Positions 1 through 7,773 of a DNA stretch of 64,000 nucleotides are shown here, piece after piece. How positions within the stretch are numbered: the stretch's first letter is position 1; the number at the start of each line of letters is the position of its first letter. The stretch is taken from the NCBI RefSeq assembly GCF_021026335.1, contig NZ_JAJNCY010000003.1, positions 62,001-126,000 on the forward strand, written 5' to 3'. Made by a program: the position numbers and the translations under genes. Origin of the DNA: Rhizobium sp. C1 (lineage in GTDB: Bacteria; Pseudomonadota; Alphaproteobacteria; Rhizobiales; Rhizobiaceae). Under the pieces are notes generated by a model, which was not told the DNA's origin, made no database searches, and saw only the letters and a list, made by a program, of their open reading frames with translations.

Positions 1-192
1 AGCGGCGACACGCTGTCAGTCCGGATGGATCGGCTGGAGGCCGATATAATCCGGCAGACGCTGGAGCGCCACAACGGCGATATACGCGCGACCATCGAAC
101 AGCTCGGCATCGCGCGAAAGACATTCTATGACAAACTGAGCCGGCACGGGATCAGCCGTGCCGACTATGTTCGGGACGATTCAGGGCCTTGA
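1..192 (+). CDS. C-terminal end of a sigma-54-type response regulator (DctD-like), partial
   Basis: The reading frame is open from base 1 and ends in TGA at 190-192, leaving 64 residues of a protein that starts outside the window. The segment [20 protein letters not shown] followed by [14 protein letters not shown] is a Fis-type helix-turn-helix as found at the C-terminus of NtrC/DctD-family enhancer-binding proteins; the FYDKL form is typical of DctD (C4-dicarboxylate response regulator). Only the DNA-binding helix pair is visible, so the sensing domain and target cannot be judged. DctD-like is inference from the motif alone. Confidence 0.75.
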   Translation, partial: SGDTLSVRMDRLEADIIRQTLERHNGDIRATIEQLGIARKTFYDKLSRHGISRADYVRDDSGP

Positions 193-296
193 AGAGGACG
201 ACTGCTTCGCAATTTTCCAAACAAAAGCTTCGCGCATCACGCCGAGATATCTCGGGACGAGTCGAGGATTGCCGGAGACCTTGCGAGACTTGTCGC

Positions 297-620
297 TCAG
301 GTCCCGGATTTCTTGAAGCGGGTCGCCGCGAAGGCGGACTTGACGGTCGCCGGATCGCGGTTCTGTGCCGGCGGGAACGAGAATAGTTCCGCAGCAACAT
401 CGATCAGAAGGTTCTTTTCATGCAGCCACATGATGTCGGAGACGAGACGGTCGATGCGTTCGCGGGCTTCCGCCAGCACAAGCGCGCGTTCCTTCTCTTC
501 CTCGAGAGCCTTCTTCTTCTCCAGCGCGAGCTGAAGTTCGGTGATCTGGCGCTCAAGTTCTGCGTCGGACTTAGACATCAGTTCGGGCCGAAGCTTGTCG
601 ATGTCCTGAATACTCGTCAT
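297..620 (-). CDS. Hypothetical small coiled-coil protein
   Basis: A 107-residue protein of unknown function. Residues 20-60 are charged and heptad-like (ERQITELQLALEKKK, then EEEKERALVLAEARERIDRL), predicting a coiled coil, followed by a less charged tail rich in A, F and P. No signal peptide or membrane segment is visible. The ATG at 618-620 is preceded on the minus strand by AGGGGAAACAAC, a good ribosome binding site at correct spacing, which supports it as a real gene. It converges with the regulator end at 192. A loose resemblance to the oligomerisation part of H-NS-like proteins is possible, but no DNA-binding motif is visible. Confidence 0.6.
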   Translation of the reverse strand: MTSIQDIDKLRPELMSKSDAELERQITELQLALEKKKALEEEKERALVLAEARERIDRLVSDIMWLHEKNLLIDVAAELFSFPPAQNRDPATVKSAFAATRFKKSGT

Positions 621-926
621 GTTGTTTCCCCTGTTGGACCTGACAGAACCGCGAATCCCAGATCGCTAACGCCGCCTGATACAAACCTCTGAGTCGCTGA
701 TTCTACTGGTCAAATTATTACGTAACGGTCCCGGGCCATGACAAGATGGAAAAATCCCGCGCGCGAGTTACGAACGGTTTTGTTGTGTATGGCCGCGCAG
801 ACGTGAACGGGGCTTGAGCGGCATTTACGGTCTTTTCACCCAAATTCATAAATGCAATGCGTGCGTTAAGCTCTTTCAAGCGCCTGCGGCCTATAGTCGT
901 GCCCGGACTTGAAAGCGGATGTGTAT
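621..926. other. 306-base intergenic region between divergent genes
   Basis: Lies between the minus-strand coiled-coil gene and the plus-strand amidotransferase gene, so it should hold both promoters. A perfect 8-base palindrome TTACGTAA sits at 718-725. No consensus -35/-10 pair, hairpin or small gene could be supported. Confidence 0.4.
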
Positions 927-2882
927 ATGTGCGGATTGGCAGGCTATCTGGGCAATGTGGCAGAGCCGGAGCGGCTTCTGGCCGCCATGGGCGACGCCAT
1001 TGCCCATCGCGGACCCGATGGCCGCGGCCTGAACGTCATCGCGCCGGAAGGTTCCGCGCCCGGCGCCGGCCTCTCGCATGTGCGGCTTTCCATCGTCGGG
1101 CTCGCCGACAGCGCCCAGCCGATGGTGTCCGAATACGGTGAACTTGCCATCGCCTTCAACGGCGAAATCTTCAACTATGTCGAGCTGCGCGAAGAGCTTG
1201 TCGCGCGTGGATATCGCTTCCGGACCAGTGGTGACACGGAAGTTCTGCTGAAGCTCTATGAAATTTACGGGCCGGAATGCCTGTGCCGCCTCAATGGCGA
1301 TTTTGCCTTCGCCATTTGGGATGGCCGTGCCAAGCGCATGTTCATCGCGCGTGACCGCATGGGCGTGCGTCCGCTCTTTTATACCGAAAAGGCGGGAACG
1401 CTCTATTTTGCCTCCGAGGTAAAGGCGCTCCTGGCCGTGCCCGGCTTCCATGCCGCGCTTGATCCCTTGGCGCTCGATCAGGTCTTCACCCTCTGGTCGC
1501 CGATTGCCCCGCGCACGGCCTTCGAGGGCGTGTTCGAGCTGGAGCCCGGCAACTACATGATTGCCGACGCCTCCGGCCGTCGGATTTCGACCTACTGGTC
1601 GCTCGATTTCCCGGATGCCGTCGACGTGCGTCCGGAGCTGAACGAGGACGACAGGGCGGCACAGCTGCGTCATCTGCTGGAAGACGCGACCCGCATTCGT
1701 CTCCGTGCCGATGTTCCTGTCGGTTCCTGCCTCTCCGGCGGCCTCGATTCCTCCATTGTCGCAGCGCTCGCCGCCGAGATGGCCCCGCGCGGCCTCGACA
1801 CATTCGCCATCACCTTTGACAGCGCCGAACACGACGAGAGCAGCTTCCAGAAACTCATGGCCCGCCATCTCGGCGTCAAGCACCACGAGATCAACTGCTC
1901 GGAAGCCGATATCGCCGCCGCATTCCCGGATGTCGTGCGCCTTGCCGAAAAGCCGCTGATCCGCACCGCGCCCGCGCCGATGTATCGCCTATCGTCGCTC
2001 ATCCGCGAGACGGGGATGAAGGTCGTGCTGACGGGCGAGGGGGCGGACGAGGTCTTTGCCGGCTACGATCTCTTCAAGGAGGCGCAGGTACGTCGCTTCT
2101 GCGCGCGCCAGCCGGGCTCGAAATTCCGGCCGCATCTCTTCCGCAAGCTCTATCCCTATCTGCCGGGGCTGCAAAAGCAGTCCGCCGAGTATCTCGCCGC
2201 CTTCTTCGGCGCGGATGCCGCACCCTTGTCCGATCCGCTCTTTTCGCACCGGCCGCGCCTGCGTGGCACGGCTGCGGCCAAGCTGTTCTTCTCCGCAGAC
2301 CTCAAAAGCCGGCTTGCCGGTTATGATGCAGCCGACGACATGATCGCGCAATTGCCGGAACGCTTCAGCCGCTGGCATCCGCTGCATCAGGCGCAGTATC
2401 TCGAAACGCGCTTCCTCATGCCGGGCTATATCCTGTCCAGCCAGGGCGACCGCATGGCGATGGGCAATGGGGTCGAAGGCCGCTTCCCCTTCCTTGATCA
2501 TCGTCTGGTCGAGTTCGCCACGACGCTTTCGCCGTCGATGAAGCTGAAGGGTCTGAAGGAGAAATATCTCCTGCGCAAATCCATGGCCGACAAGCTTCCG
2601 GCGGAAATCACCCATCGCGTCAAACAGCCCTATCGCGCGCCGGACAGCCGCGCGTTCTCAGGTGCGGTGGCGCAGGAGCAGGTTCATGCCGTCCTGAACC
2701 CGAGCCGTGTTGCCGGCGACGGTCTCTTCAATGCCGCTGCGGTTGACAAGCTGGTGCAGAAATGTGCCGGCCAGAGCGCTCCGAGCTTCCGCGACGACAC
2801 GGCCTTCATCGGCGTCCTCTCGACGCAGATGTGGCTCGACATTTTCCAGGGAACGAACAGGCGCGCCAGCGAAGCCGCCTGA
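927..2882 (+). CDS. Asparagine-synthase-family amidotransferase (class II glutamine amidotransferase + ATP pyrophosphatase)
   Basis: About 651 residues. The N-terminus is MCGLAGYLG: the Cys directly after Met is the N-terminal nucleophile of class II (Ntn) glutamine amidotransferases, so ATG 927 is chosen although an in-frame TTG lies at 909. Glutaminase signatures RGPDG, FNGEIFNYVELREEL and SGDTEVLLKLYE follow. The synthetase half has the P-loop SGGLDSS (about residues 270-276) and TGEGADEVFAGY. The family transfers glutamine ammonia to an AMP-activated carboxylate. Next come genes for an acyl carrier protein, an AMP-forming ligase and a NadE-like protein, so it probably amidates an intermediate of a dedicated pathway rather than free aspartate. 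It is related to exopolysaccharide-type AsnB proteins; the substrate is unknown. Confidence 0.88.
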   Translation: MCGLAGYLGNVAEPERLLAAMGDAIAHRGPDGRGLNVIAPEGSAPGAGLSHVRLSIVGLADSAQPMVSEYGELAIAFNGEIFNYVELREELVARGYRFRTSGDTEVLLKLYEIYGPECLCRLNGDFAFAIWDGRAKRMFIARDRMGVRPLFYTEKAGTLYFASEVKALLAVPGFHAALDPLALDQVFTLWSPIAPRTAFEGVFELEPGNYMIADASGRRISTYWSLDFPDAVDVRPELNEDDRAAQLRHLLEDATRIRLRADVPVGSCLSGGLDSSIVAALAAEMAPRGLDTFAITFDSAEHDESSFQKLMARHLGVKHHEINCSEADIAAAFPDVVRLAEKPLIRTAPAPMYRLSSLIRETGMKVVLTGEGADEVFAGYDLFKEAQVRRFCARQPGSKFRPHLFRKLYPYLPGLQKQSAEYLAAFFGADAAPLSDPLFSHRPRLRGTAAAKLFFSADLKSRLAGYDAADDMIAQLPERFSRWHPLHQAQYLETRFLMPGYILSSQGDRMAMGNGVEGRFPFLDHRLVEFATTLSPSMKLKGLKEKYLLRKSMADKLPAEITHRVKQPYRAPDSRAFSGAVAQEQVHAVLNPSRVAGDGLFNAAAVDKLVQKCAGQSAPSFRDDTAFIGVLSTQMWLDIFQGTNRRASEAA

Positions 2883-2900
2883 ATAATAAGGAGAGACAAA

Positions 2901-3167
2901 ATGAGCGAATCCATCAAGCAGACCATCCGGTCCTTCATCGTCGAAAACTTCCTTTTCGGTGACGAGGCAGCGCTTCCGGGCGATGCTGAATCGCTGATCG
3001 CGGGCGGGATCATCGATTCCACCGGCGTTCTCGAACTCGTCGCCTTCATCGAGGAGCAGTTCGGTTTCACCGTTGCCGACAGCGACATCGTCCCGGCCAA
3101 TCTCGACACGATCGATGCCATTGCCGGCTATGTCGGCCGCAACGCATCCGCAGCCGCCGCCGCCTGA
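2901..3167 (+). CDS. Acyl carrier protein (phosphopantetheine carrier)
   Basis: An 88-residue acidic helical protein. It carries the phosphopantetheine site at Ser40 in GGIIDSTGVLELVAFIEEQF, matching the ACP/PCP consensus DSx, with the usual E/D-rich recognition helix after it. A strong ribosome binding site (AAGGAGAG) precedes ATG 2901, 18 bases after the amidotransferase stop. It ends in an alanine run, 12 bases before the ligase gene. It is not the housekeeping AcpP (DSL motif, fab neighbours). Its likely role is to carry the carboxylate loaded by the adjacent AMP ligase. Confidence 0.88.
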   Translation: MSESIKQTIRSFIVENFLFGDEAALPGDAESLIAGGIIDSTGVLELVAFIEEQFGFTVADSDIVPANLDTIDAIAGYVGRNASAAAAA

Positions 3168-3179
3168 GGAGATGAGCCC

Positions 3180-4721
3180 ATGCGGGTCGAGCGCTTCCTG
3201 ACAGACAGTGCCCAGGCGTTTCCGGACAAGACGGCTCTGATCACCGCCGACCGGCGGCTGACTTATGCCGAACTCAACCGGCTGACCGATGCTCTTGCAG
3301 CTTCGCTTGCTGCACAAGGCGTCAAGCGCTCCGACCGCGTGCTGGTCTTCATGGACAATTGCTGGGAAGCGGCCGTCTCGATCTTCGCGATCCTGAAGGC
3401 CGGCGGCACGTTCAGCCCGATCAACGCGTCCACCAAGGGCAACAAGCTCGCCTATATCATCGGCAATTGCGAGCCGGCGGCGATCTTGACTCAAGGACGG
3501 CTGATGCCGGTGGTACGCGAGGCGCTGGCCGAGCATCCGGGCCGACAGATTGCGGTGCTTTCGACAGAGGGTCGCAATGGCGTGCCGGAAGGCGCTGCCT
3601 CATTCATGGCCGCCCTCGAAGGCACGGCCACCCCGCCGGCCCATGGCAGCGTCGAAACCGATCTCGCCATGCTCATCTACACGTCCGGCTCCACGGGCCA
3701 GCCCAAGGGCGTGATGATGACGCATGACAATATCGAGGCGGCATCGCGCTCGATCATCACCTATCTCGAAGGCCGCAGCGACGATATCGTCCTCAACGTC
3801 CTGCCGCTCGCCTTCGATTACGGGCTCTATCAGCTGCTGATGACCTTCCGTCTCGGCGCCACGCTGGTGCTCGAAAAGTCCTTCGCCTTCCCGCAGGCGA
3901 TCTTTGACCTCATGCGCCGCGAGCGCGTCACCGGCTTCCCGCTGGTGCCGACCATGGCGGCGATGATCCTGCGGATGAACGAGCTTCAGCCGGGCTTCTT
4001 GCCGGACGTCCGCTATTTGACCAACACGGCCGCCGCGCTGCCTGCCGAACATATCGCCCAGCTGCGTGGCCTCTTCCCCGGCGCCCGGCTTTTTTCGATG
4101 TACGGTCTGACCGAGTGCAAGCGCTGCACCTATCTGCCGCCGGAAGAGCTGGATCGCCGTCCGGGCTCTGTCGGCATCGCCATTCCCGGTACGCAGGCTT
4201 TTGTCGTTGACGATGAAGGCGCGCCGGTTCCGGCCGGTGTCGAGGGCGAGCTGGTCATTCGCGGCCCGCATGTCATGCAGGGCTACTGGCGCAACGAGCA
4301 GGCCACGAATGCCATGCTGAAGAAAGGCCCCGATGGCCTCATCCAGATGCACACGGGCGACCTTTTCCGCACCGATGCCGAAGGCTTCCTCTATTTTGTC
4401 GGGCGCAAGGACGATATCATCAAGACGCGCGGCGAGAAGGTCGCGCCGAAGGAGGTCGAGGCTGTGCTGCATGCGCTGCCGGGCGTCGCCGAGGCCGTCG
4501 TTGCCGGCATTCCGGACCCCATTCTCGGCCAAGCCGTCACGGCCATGGTGGTCCTGAGCAATCCGGCGCTGACGGAGCGCGAGGTTCTCGCCCACTGCGC
4601 CCGCAATCTCGAAGATTTCATGGTGCCGAAGCGGATCGTCTTCAAGGACGCGCTGCCGCGCACCGATACAGGCAAGGTCAGCCGCCGTCTGGCGGCCGGA
4701 GAACTGGAGCACGCCGCATGA
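3180..4721 (+). CDS. AMP-forming acyl-CoA/acyl-ACP ligase (ANL superfamily)
   Basis: 513 residues with the full set of adenylating-enzyme motifs: YTSGSTGQPKG (about 167-177), YGLTECKR, TGDLFRTDAEGF (from about 392), GRKDDIIKTRGEKV, and the C-terminal catalytic Lys in DTGKVSRR (about 499). The family activates a carboxylic acid as acyl-AMP and transfers it to CoA or a carrier thiol. Placed directly after an ACP gene, it probably loads that carrier. ATG 3180 follows GAGGAG. The gene overlaps the next by four bases (ATGA), so the two are translationally coupled. It resembles ligases of exopolysaccharide/exosortase-type gene sets and freestanding NRPS adenylation domains; substrate unknown. Confidence 0.88.
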   Translation: MRVERFLTDSAQAFPDKTALITADRRLTYAELNRLTDALAASLAAQGVKRSDRVLVFMDNCWEAAVSIFAILKAGGTFSPINASTKGNKLAYIIGNCEPAAILTQGRLMPVVREALAEHPGRQIAVLSTEGRNGVPEGAASFMAALEGTATPPAHGSVETDLAMLIYTSGSTGQPKGVMMTHDNIEAASRSIITYLEGRSDDIVLNVLPLAFDYGLYQLLMTFRLGATLVLEKSFAFPQAIFDLMRRERVTGFPLVPTMAAMILRMNELQPGFLPDVRYLTNTAAALPAEHIAQLRGLFPGARLFSMYGLTECKRCTYLPPEELDRRPGSVGIAIPGTQAFVVDDEGAPVPAGVEGELVIRGPHVMQGYWRNEQATNAMLKKGPDGLIQMHTGDLFRTDAEGFLYFVGRKDDIIKTRGEKVAPKEVEAVLHALPGVAEAVVAGIPDPILGQAVTAMVVLSNPALTEREVLAHCARNLEDFMVPKRIVFKDALPRTDTGKVSRRLAAGELEHAA

Positions 4722-5737
4722 GCAAGACTGCAACCGCCCTGAAGCAGGCCGAGGCCTTCGGCCCGGAAACGCTGAACATCGATTGCGAGGCGGAGGTCGA
4801 GAAGATCGTCGCGGCGCTGCGCAGCCAGCTTCGCGCCATGCGCAAGCGCGGCCTCGTTCTGGGCCTTTCCGGCGGCATCGACTCCAGCGTTTCGGCGGCA
4901 TTGGCCGTCCGCGCGGTCGGCGCGAAGAACGTCTTCACGCTTTTCATGCCCGAGCACGATTCCGATCCCGAAAGCCTCCGCCTCGGCCGCCTTGTTGCCG
5001 AGACCTACGGCATCGAAAGCGTGGTTGAGGATATCGGCCCGACGCTTGCCGCCATGGGTTGCTATTCCCGCCGCGACGAATTTATCCGCACGCTGGTGCC
5101 GGAATACGGTCCCGGCTGGGCCTCCAAGGTCGCGATCTCCAATTCGGCGGAAGGCGGCGGCTTCAACATTTCCTATCTCGTCGTCGCCGATCCGGACGGC
5201 AACCAGAGCCGTCACCGCATGCCGCTCAACGCCTATCTCGGCATCGTCGCTGCCACCAACATGAAGCAGCGCACCCGCAAGCAGCTTGAGTATTTCCACG
5301 CCGACCGGCTGAATTTCGCCGTTCTCGGCACGCCGAACCGGCTCGAATACGACCAGGGCTTCTTCGTGAAGAACGGCGATGGCGCCGCCGATGTGAAGCC
5401 GATCGCGCATCTCTACAAGGGGCAGGTCTATCAGCTCGCCGCCCATCTCGGTGTGCCGGAAGAAATCCGAAAGCGCCCGCCGACGACGGACACCTATTCG
5501 CTCGCCCAGACCCAGGAAGAATTCTACTTCTCGCTGCCTTGGGACAAGATGGATCTCTGCCTCTATGGCCTGAACCATGGTCTCGATGCGGGCGAGGTGG
5601 CGGTCGCTGCCGGTCTGAAGCGCGAGGCGGTCGAGTATGTCTACGCCGATATCACCGCCAAGCGGTCTGCGACGCGTTATCTCCACGCCAGCCCGCTGCT
5701 GGTCGAAAAGGTCGAGGAACTGGACCGCCTGGATTAA
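4718..5737 (+). CDS. NadE-like ammonia-dependent N-type ATP pyrophosphatase
   Basis: 339 residues. The N-type PP-loop SGGIDSS is at 51-57 (GLVLGLSGGIDSSVSAAL). Further NadE-like features are NMKQRTRKQLEYFHAD, LGTPNRLEYDQGFFVKNGDG, and KPIAHLYKGQVYQLAAHLGVP. There is no glutaminase/nitrilase domain, so it would use free ammonia. The region aligning with the NadE active-site segment reads TYSLAQTQEEFYFSLPWDKMD instead of the usual QTDEDELG-type stretch, so the substrate may not be deamido-NAD. It shares an operon with an amidotransferase, ACP and ligase, and lies 4.5 kb from nadABC without a NadQ operator. It is annotated as NAD synthase by homology, but a pathway-specific amide synthetase is a serious alternative. 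Confidence 0.8.
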   Translation: MSKTATALKQAEAFGPETLNIDCEAEVEKIVAALRSQLRAMRKRGLVLGLSGGIDSSVSAALAVRAVGAKNVFTLFMPEHDSDPESLRLGRLVAETYGIESVVEDIGPTLAAMGCYSRRDEFIRTLVPEYGPGWASKVAISNSAEGGGFNISYLVVADPDGNQSRHRMPLNAYLGIVAATNMKQRTRKQLEYFHADRLNFAVLGTPNRLEYDQGFFVKNGDGAADVKPIAHLYKGQVYQLAAHLGVPEEIRKRPPTTDTYSLAQTQEEFYFSLPWDKMDLCLYGLNHGLDAGEVAVAAGLKREAVEYVYADITAKRSATRYLHASPLLVEKVEELDRLD

Positions 5738-5746
5738 GCCGGTCTT

Positions 5747-6844
5747 TTATCCAAAATCGCCGCCGAAGAAGCGGTTCCAGCGCTCGCCGGCAAGGCCGGT
5801 GAGCATGCAGTCGCCGGAAAGGAATGGCTCGGCCAAAGCGGGGTCTTTCGCATGGATGACAGTCGAGGAGACTGTTGCCATGACCATGTGGCGGCCGGTT
5901 GCGGCCTCGATCAGCTCCGGGCTGGATCGCCCGCGAAGGCCGGCCGCACCCATCTCCAGCGCATGCGCGAACATGAGGTCCAGGACCGGGCCGAGACGAG
6001 CCGGCGTTGCCATGACCTGGAGCACACGGCCGATGCCGCCCGGCTTCAGGTGATAGAGAAACGCGCCGATGGGTTCGCCACTCTTTGTTTTGACCAGCCC
6101 CATATGCGCCTGCCCGAAGGTGGGTTTGATCACGGCATTGGCCAGAACGTGGTCGAGATAGCCCTTGTCCCAATCGGGGCGGGCCAGTTTCTCGGCGCTG
6201 AGCTTGCGGATCGCGTCCGCAAAGGCTTCGAACGTTGCGTCTTCCACAACGAGTCCGCCAGGGGCGGGTGCGGGCGTGAAGCGCATGAGGCTCGGTGAGC
6301 CGGAAAGCTTGTCGTCCACCAGTCGAGCGAGGGGGGCGATGGATTTCAAGAAGGAAAGCTTTTCGCCGGCCAGCGCTGTCACGAAACGTCCCGGCCGGAA
6401 GATGCGGAACCATTCGAAACTGTAGCCCGGAATGGTGCGCCCGCGCAGCTTCGTCCACATGGTCTCGGAGATGACATTGGCGGTTTCGCTGAGCGAGATG
6501 TCCTGCGGACCGCTGATGAAGGCCTTGAGCAGGCGCGCGCCGGCCAGCGGATCGCTTTCATGATCTTCGGACATGAGCGCGCCGCAGAAGGCTGCGCGGA
6601 TCGGCCGTGCGCCGAGGAGATAGGGCACGGCATGGACGCCGACAAAGCCGTTGACGCGGCCATCGTTCGCAACATGAACCAGCGCGGGGATTTCCGGGTC
6701 GCAATAGGGTCCGTCGAGATAGAAGGCGCGGAAATAGGCGCTGAGCGCTGCCGGCGGGGCTGACTTGCCATGGCGCAGAATGCGATAATAAAGCGCTGTC
6801 ACCGCGCCAATATCGTCTGCGGAAAGCGGCCGCACCTCGCTCAT
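5747..6844 (-). CDS. GNAT-like acetyltransferase family protein
   Basis: 365 residues starting MSEVRPLSADDIGAVTALYY, a typical GNAT N-terminal start (R.L...D...V..L). The body has two apparent acyltransferase-like halves, with KSGEPIGAFLYHL and GRVLQVMATPARLGPVL in the second. No membrane segments. The start ATG at 6842-6844 overlaps the stop of the HemK-like gene (TGA 6841-6843), so the two form one operon. It converges with the NadE-like gene, with nine bases between the stops. Its place beside a carrier/ligase cluster suggests N-acylation in the same pathway, possibly with a carrier-bound acyl donor. This is inference: no catalytic residue can be named. Confidence 0.7.
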   Translation of the reverse strand: MSEVRPLSADDIGAVTALYYRILRHGKSAPPAALSAYFRAFYLDGPYCDPEIPALVHVANDGRVNGFVGVHAVPYLLGARPIRAAFCGALMSEDHESDPLAGARLLKAFISGPQDISLSETANVISETMWTKLRGRTIPGYSFEWFRIFRPGRFVTALAGEKLSFLKSIAPLARLVDDKLSGSPSLMRFTPAPAPGGLVVEDATFEAFADAIRKLSAEKLARPDWDKGYLDHVLANAVIKPTFGQAHMGLVKTKSGEPIGAFLYHLKPGGIGRVLQVMATPARLGPVLDLMFAHALEMGAAGLRGRSSPELIEAATGRHMVMATVSSTVIHAKDPALAEPFLSGDCMLTGLAGERWNRFFGGDFG

Positions 6845-7572
6845 GAAGCGTTTTCCCTGAGACGGGCGACGGCGACGCGCGGCCGACCTTCCTCGTCGGT
6901 CGGGAAGTCGAGGCATTCGAAGACGCGCGAGCGTGTGAGCAGCGATTGCGCCTGCCGCTCCTGTCCGGCGCCGAATTCGAACAGCAGGAGGCCGCCGGGT
7001 TTGAGGAAAGCGGGCGCTTCGCGTACCAGACGCTGCTGGATCGAAATGCCGTAAGGCCCGCCGTCGAAGGCTTCGCGCGGCTCGTTTTCCAGCAGATGCG
7101 CGCTTTCGCCTTCCAGACGTCCGGTCGAAATATAGGGCGGGTTGCAGACGATCATCGTCGCCCTGCCTTCCGCGCCCTGACCTTCGAGCGCGTTGAAGAG
7201 GTCGCCGCGGCAGATGGTGGCGCGATTGGTGAGGCCGAGACGCGCGGCATTGGCCTTGGCCGTCGCCACCGTGTCTTCCGTCAGATCGGCCGACAGCAGC
7301 GTGACGGACCTGACCGCATCGGCGATGGCAAGCCCGACATTGCCGGAGCCGCAGCACATGTCGATCACCAGTGGCGCGGCCTCGCCGGTCTCGCGCAGCA
7401 TGGCAATGGCCTGACTTGCCAGAAGTTCGGTCTCGGCGCGGGGCGCCAGCACCGATCCTTGCAGGATGAGGTTGAGCCCCAGAAACTGATAGTGGCGCTG
7501 GCCCGATGCGTCAGCCGCCCTGTTGTCCGCCTGCATATGTCGTCCCGCTTGCCGGAAGAAATGTCCCGTCAA
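6841..7572 (-). CDS. HemK/PrmC-like SAM-dependent methyltransferase
   Basis: Up to 243 residues. SAM motif I is DMCCGSGNVG (71-80) and the catalytic motif is NPPY (144-147), the signature of N5-glutamine and other amino-group methyltransferases; APRAETELLA also matches the PrmC family. The usual PrmC N-terminal helical domain is missing, so it is shorter than true PrmC (about 280-290) and probably a paralogue with a small-molecule or peptide target. A later ATG at 7537 is an alternative start. First gene of the pair with the GNAT-like protein, with a coupled four-base overlap. Confidence 0.75.
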   Translation of the reverse strand: MTGHFFRQAGRHMQADNRAADASGQRHYQFLGLNLILQGSVLAPRAETELLASQAIAMLRETGEAAPLVIDMCCGSGNVGLAIADAVRSVTLLSADLTEDTVATAKANAARLGLTNRATICRGDLFNALEGQGAEGRATMIVCNPPYISTGRLEGESAHLLENEPREAFDGGPYGISIQQRLVREAPAFLKPGGLLLFEFGAGQERQAQSLLTRSRVFECLDFPTDEEGRPRVAVARLRENAS

Positions 7573-7675
7573 CGTTTATAAGCAGCAAAACTTAAGCCTT
7601 CATAACCCGCAAGTTCAGCATGTTGCCGAGTTTTTCTGCGTCCCGCGCCCAGGCCGTGCGTGACGTAACGAAGGC

Positions 7676-7728
7676 TGCATGCGACTGCAGGTTTGCATGC
7701 GGTGCAGCATCTGCATAGCTGCATTGCA
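7676..7728. repeat. Seven TGCA tetramers at about helical-turn spacing
   Basis: TGCA occurs at 7676, 7686, 7694, 7703, 7712, 7720 and 7725. Successive starts are 10, 8, 9, 9, 8 and 5 bases apart, a density well above chance for 53 bases. The block lies 34-40 bases upstream of the proposed sRNA promoter. CTGC...GCAG arrangements such as at 7675-7690 resemble TGC-rich sites described for the PHB regulator PhaR/AniA. Assignment to that regulator is a guess. Confidence 0.55.
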
Positions 7729-7738
7729 CAAAAATTAG

Positions 7739-7767
7739 TTTGCCTTTGTCCAAATTTCAGGCATTAT
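7739..7767 (+). promoter_or_regulatory. Candidate sigma-70 promoter of the sRNA
   Basis: TTTGCC at 7739-7744, a 17-base spacer and CATTAT at 7762-7767 predict a start near 7774, directly before the first sRNA stem. The hexamers are moderate matches; the correct spacing and position are the main support. Confidence 0.4.
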
Positions 7768-7773
7768 GCTTCC

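Noticed and set aside
909-926. TTG 909 as start of the amidotransferase
   Set aside because: Class II amidotransferases need Cys directly after the initiator Met; only ATG 927 gives MCGLAGY.
927-6844. N-acetylglutaminylglutamine amide (NAGGN) osmolyte pathway
   Set aside because: The amidotransferase and GNAT-like protein could suggest it, but the NAGGN synthetase with its ATP-grasp domain is missing, and an ACP, AMP ligase and NadE-like gene are present instead.
5747-7357. Single 536-residue minus-strand protein running into the GNAT-like gene
   Set aside because: The upstream part is the wrong frame of the HemK-like gene; the ATG at 6844 with MSEVRPL is the true start, overlapping the HemK-like stop.
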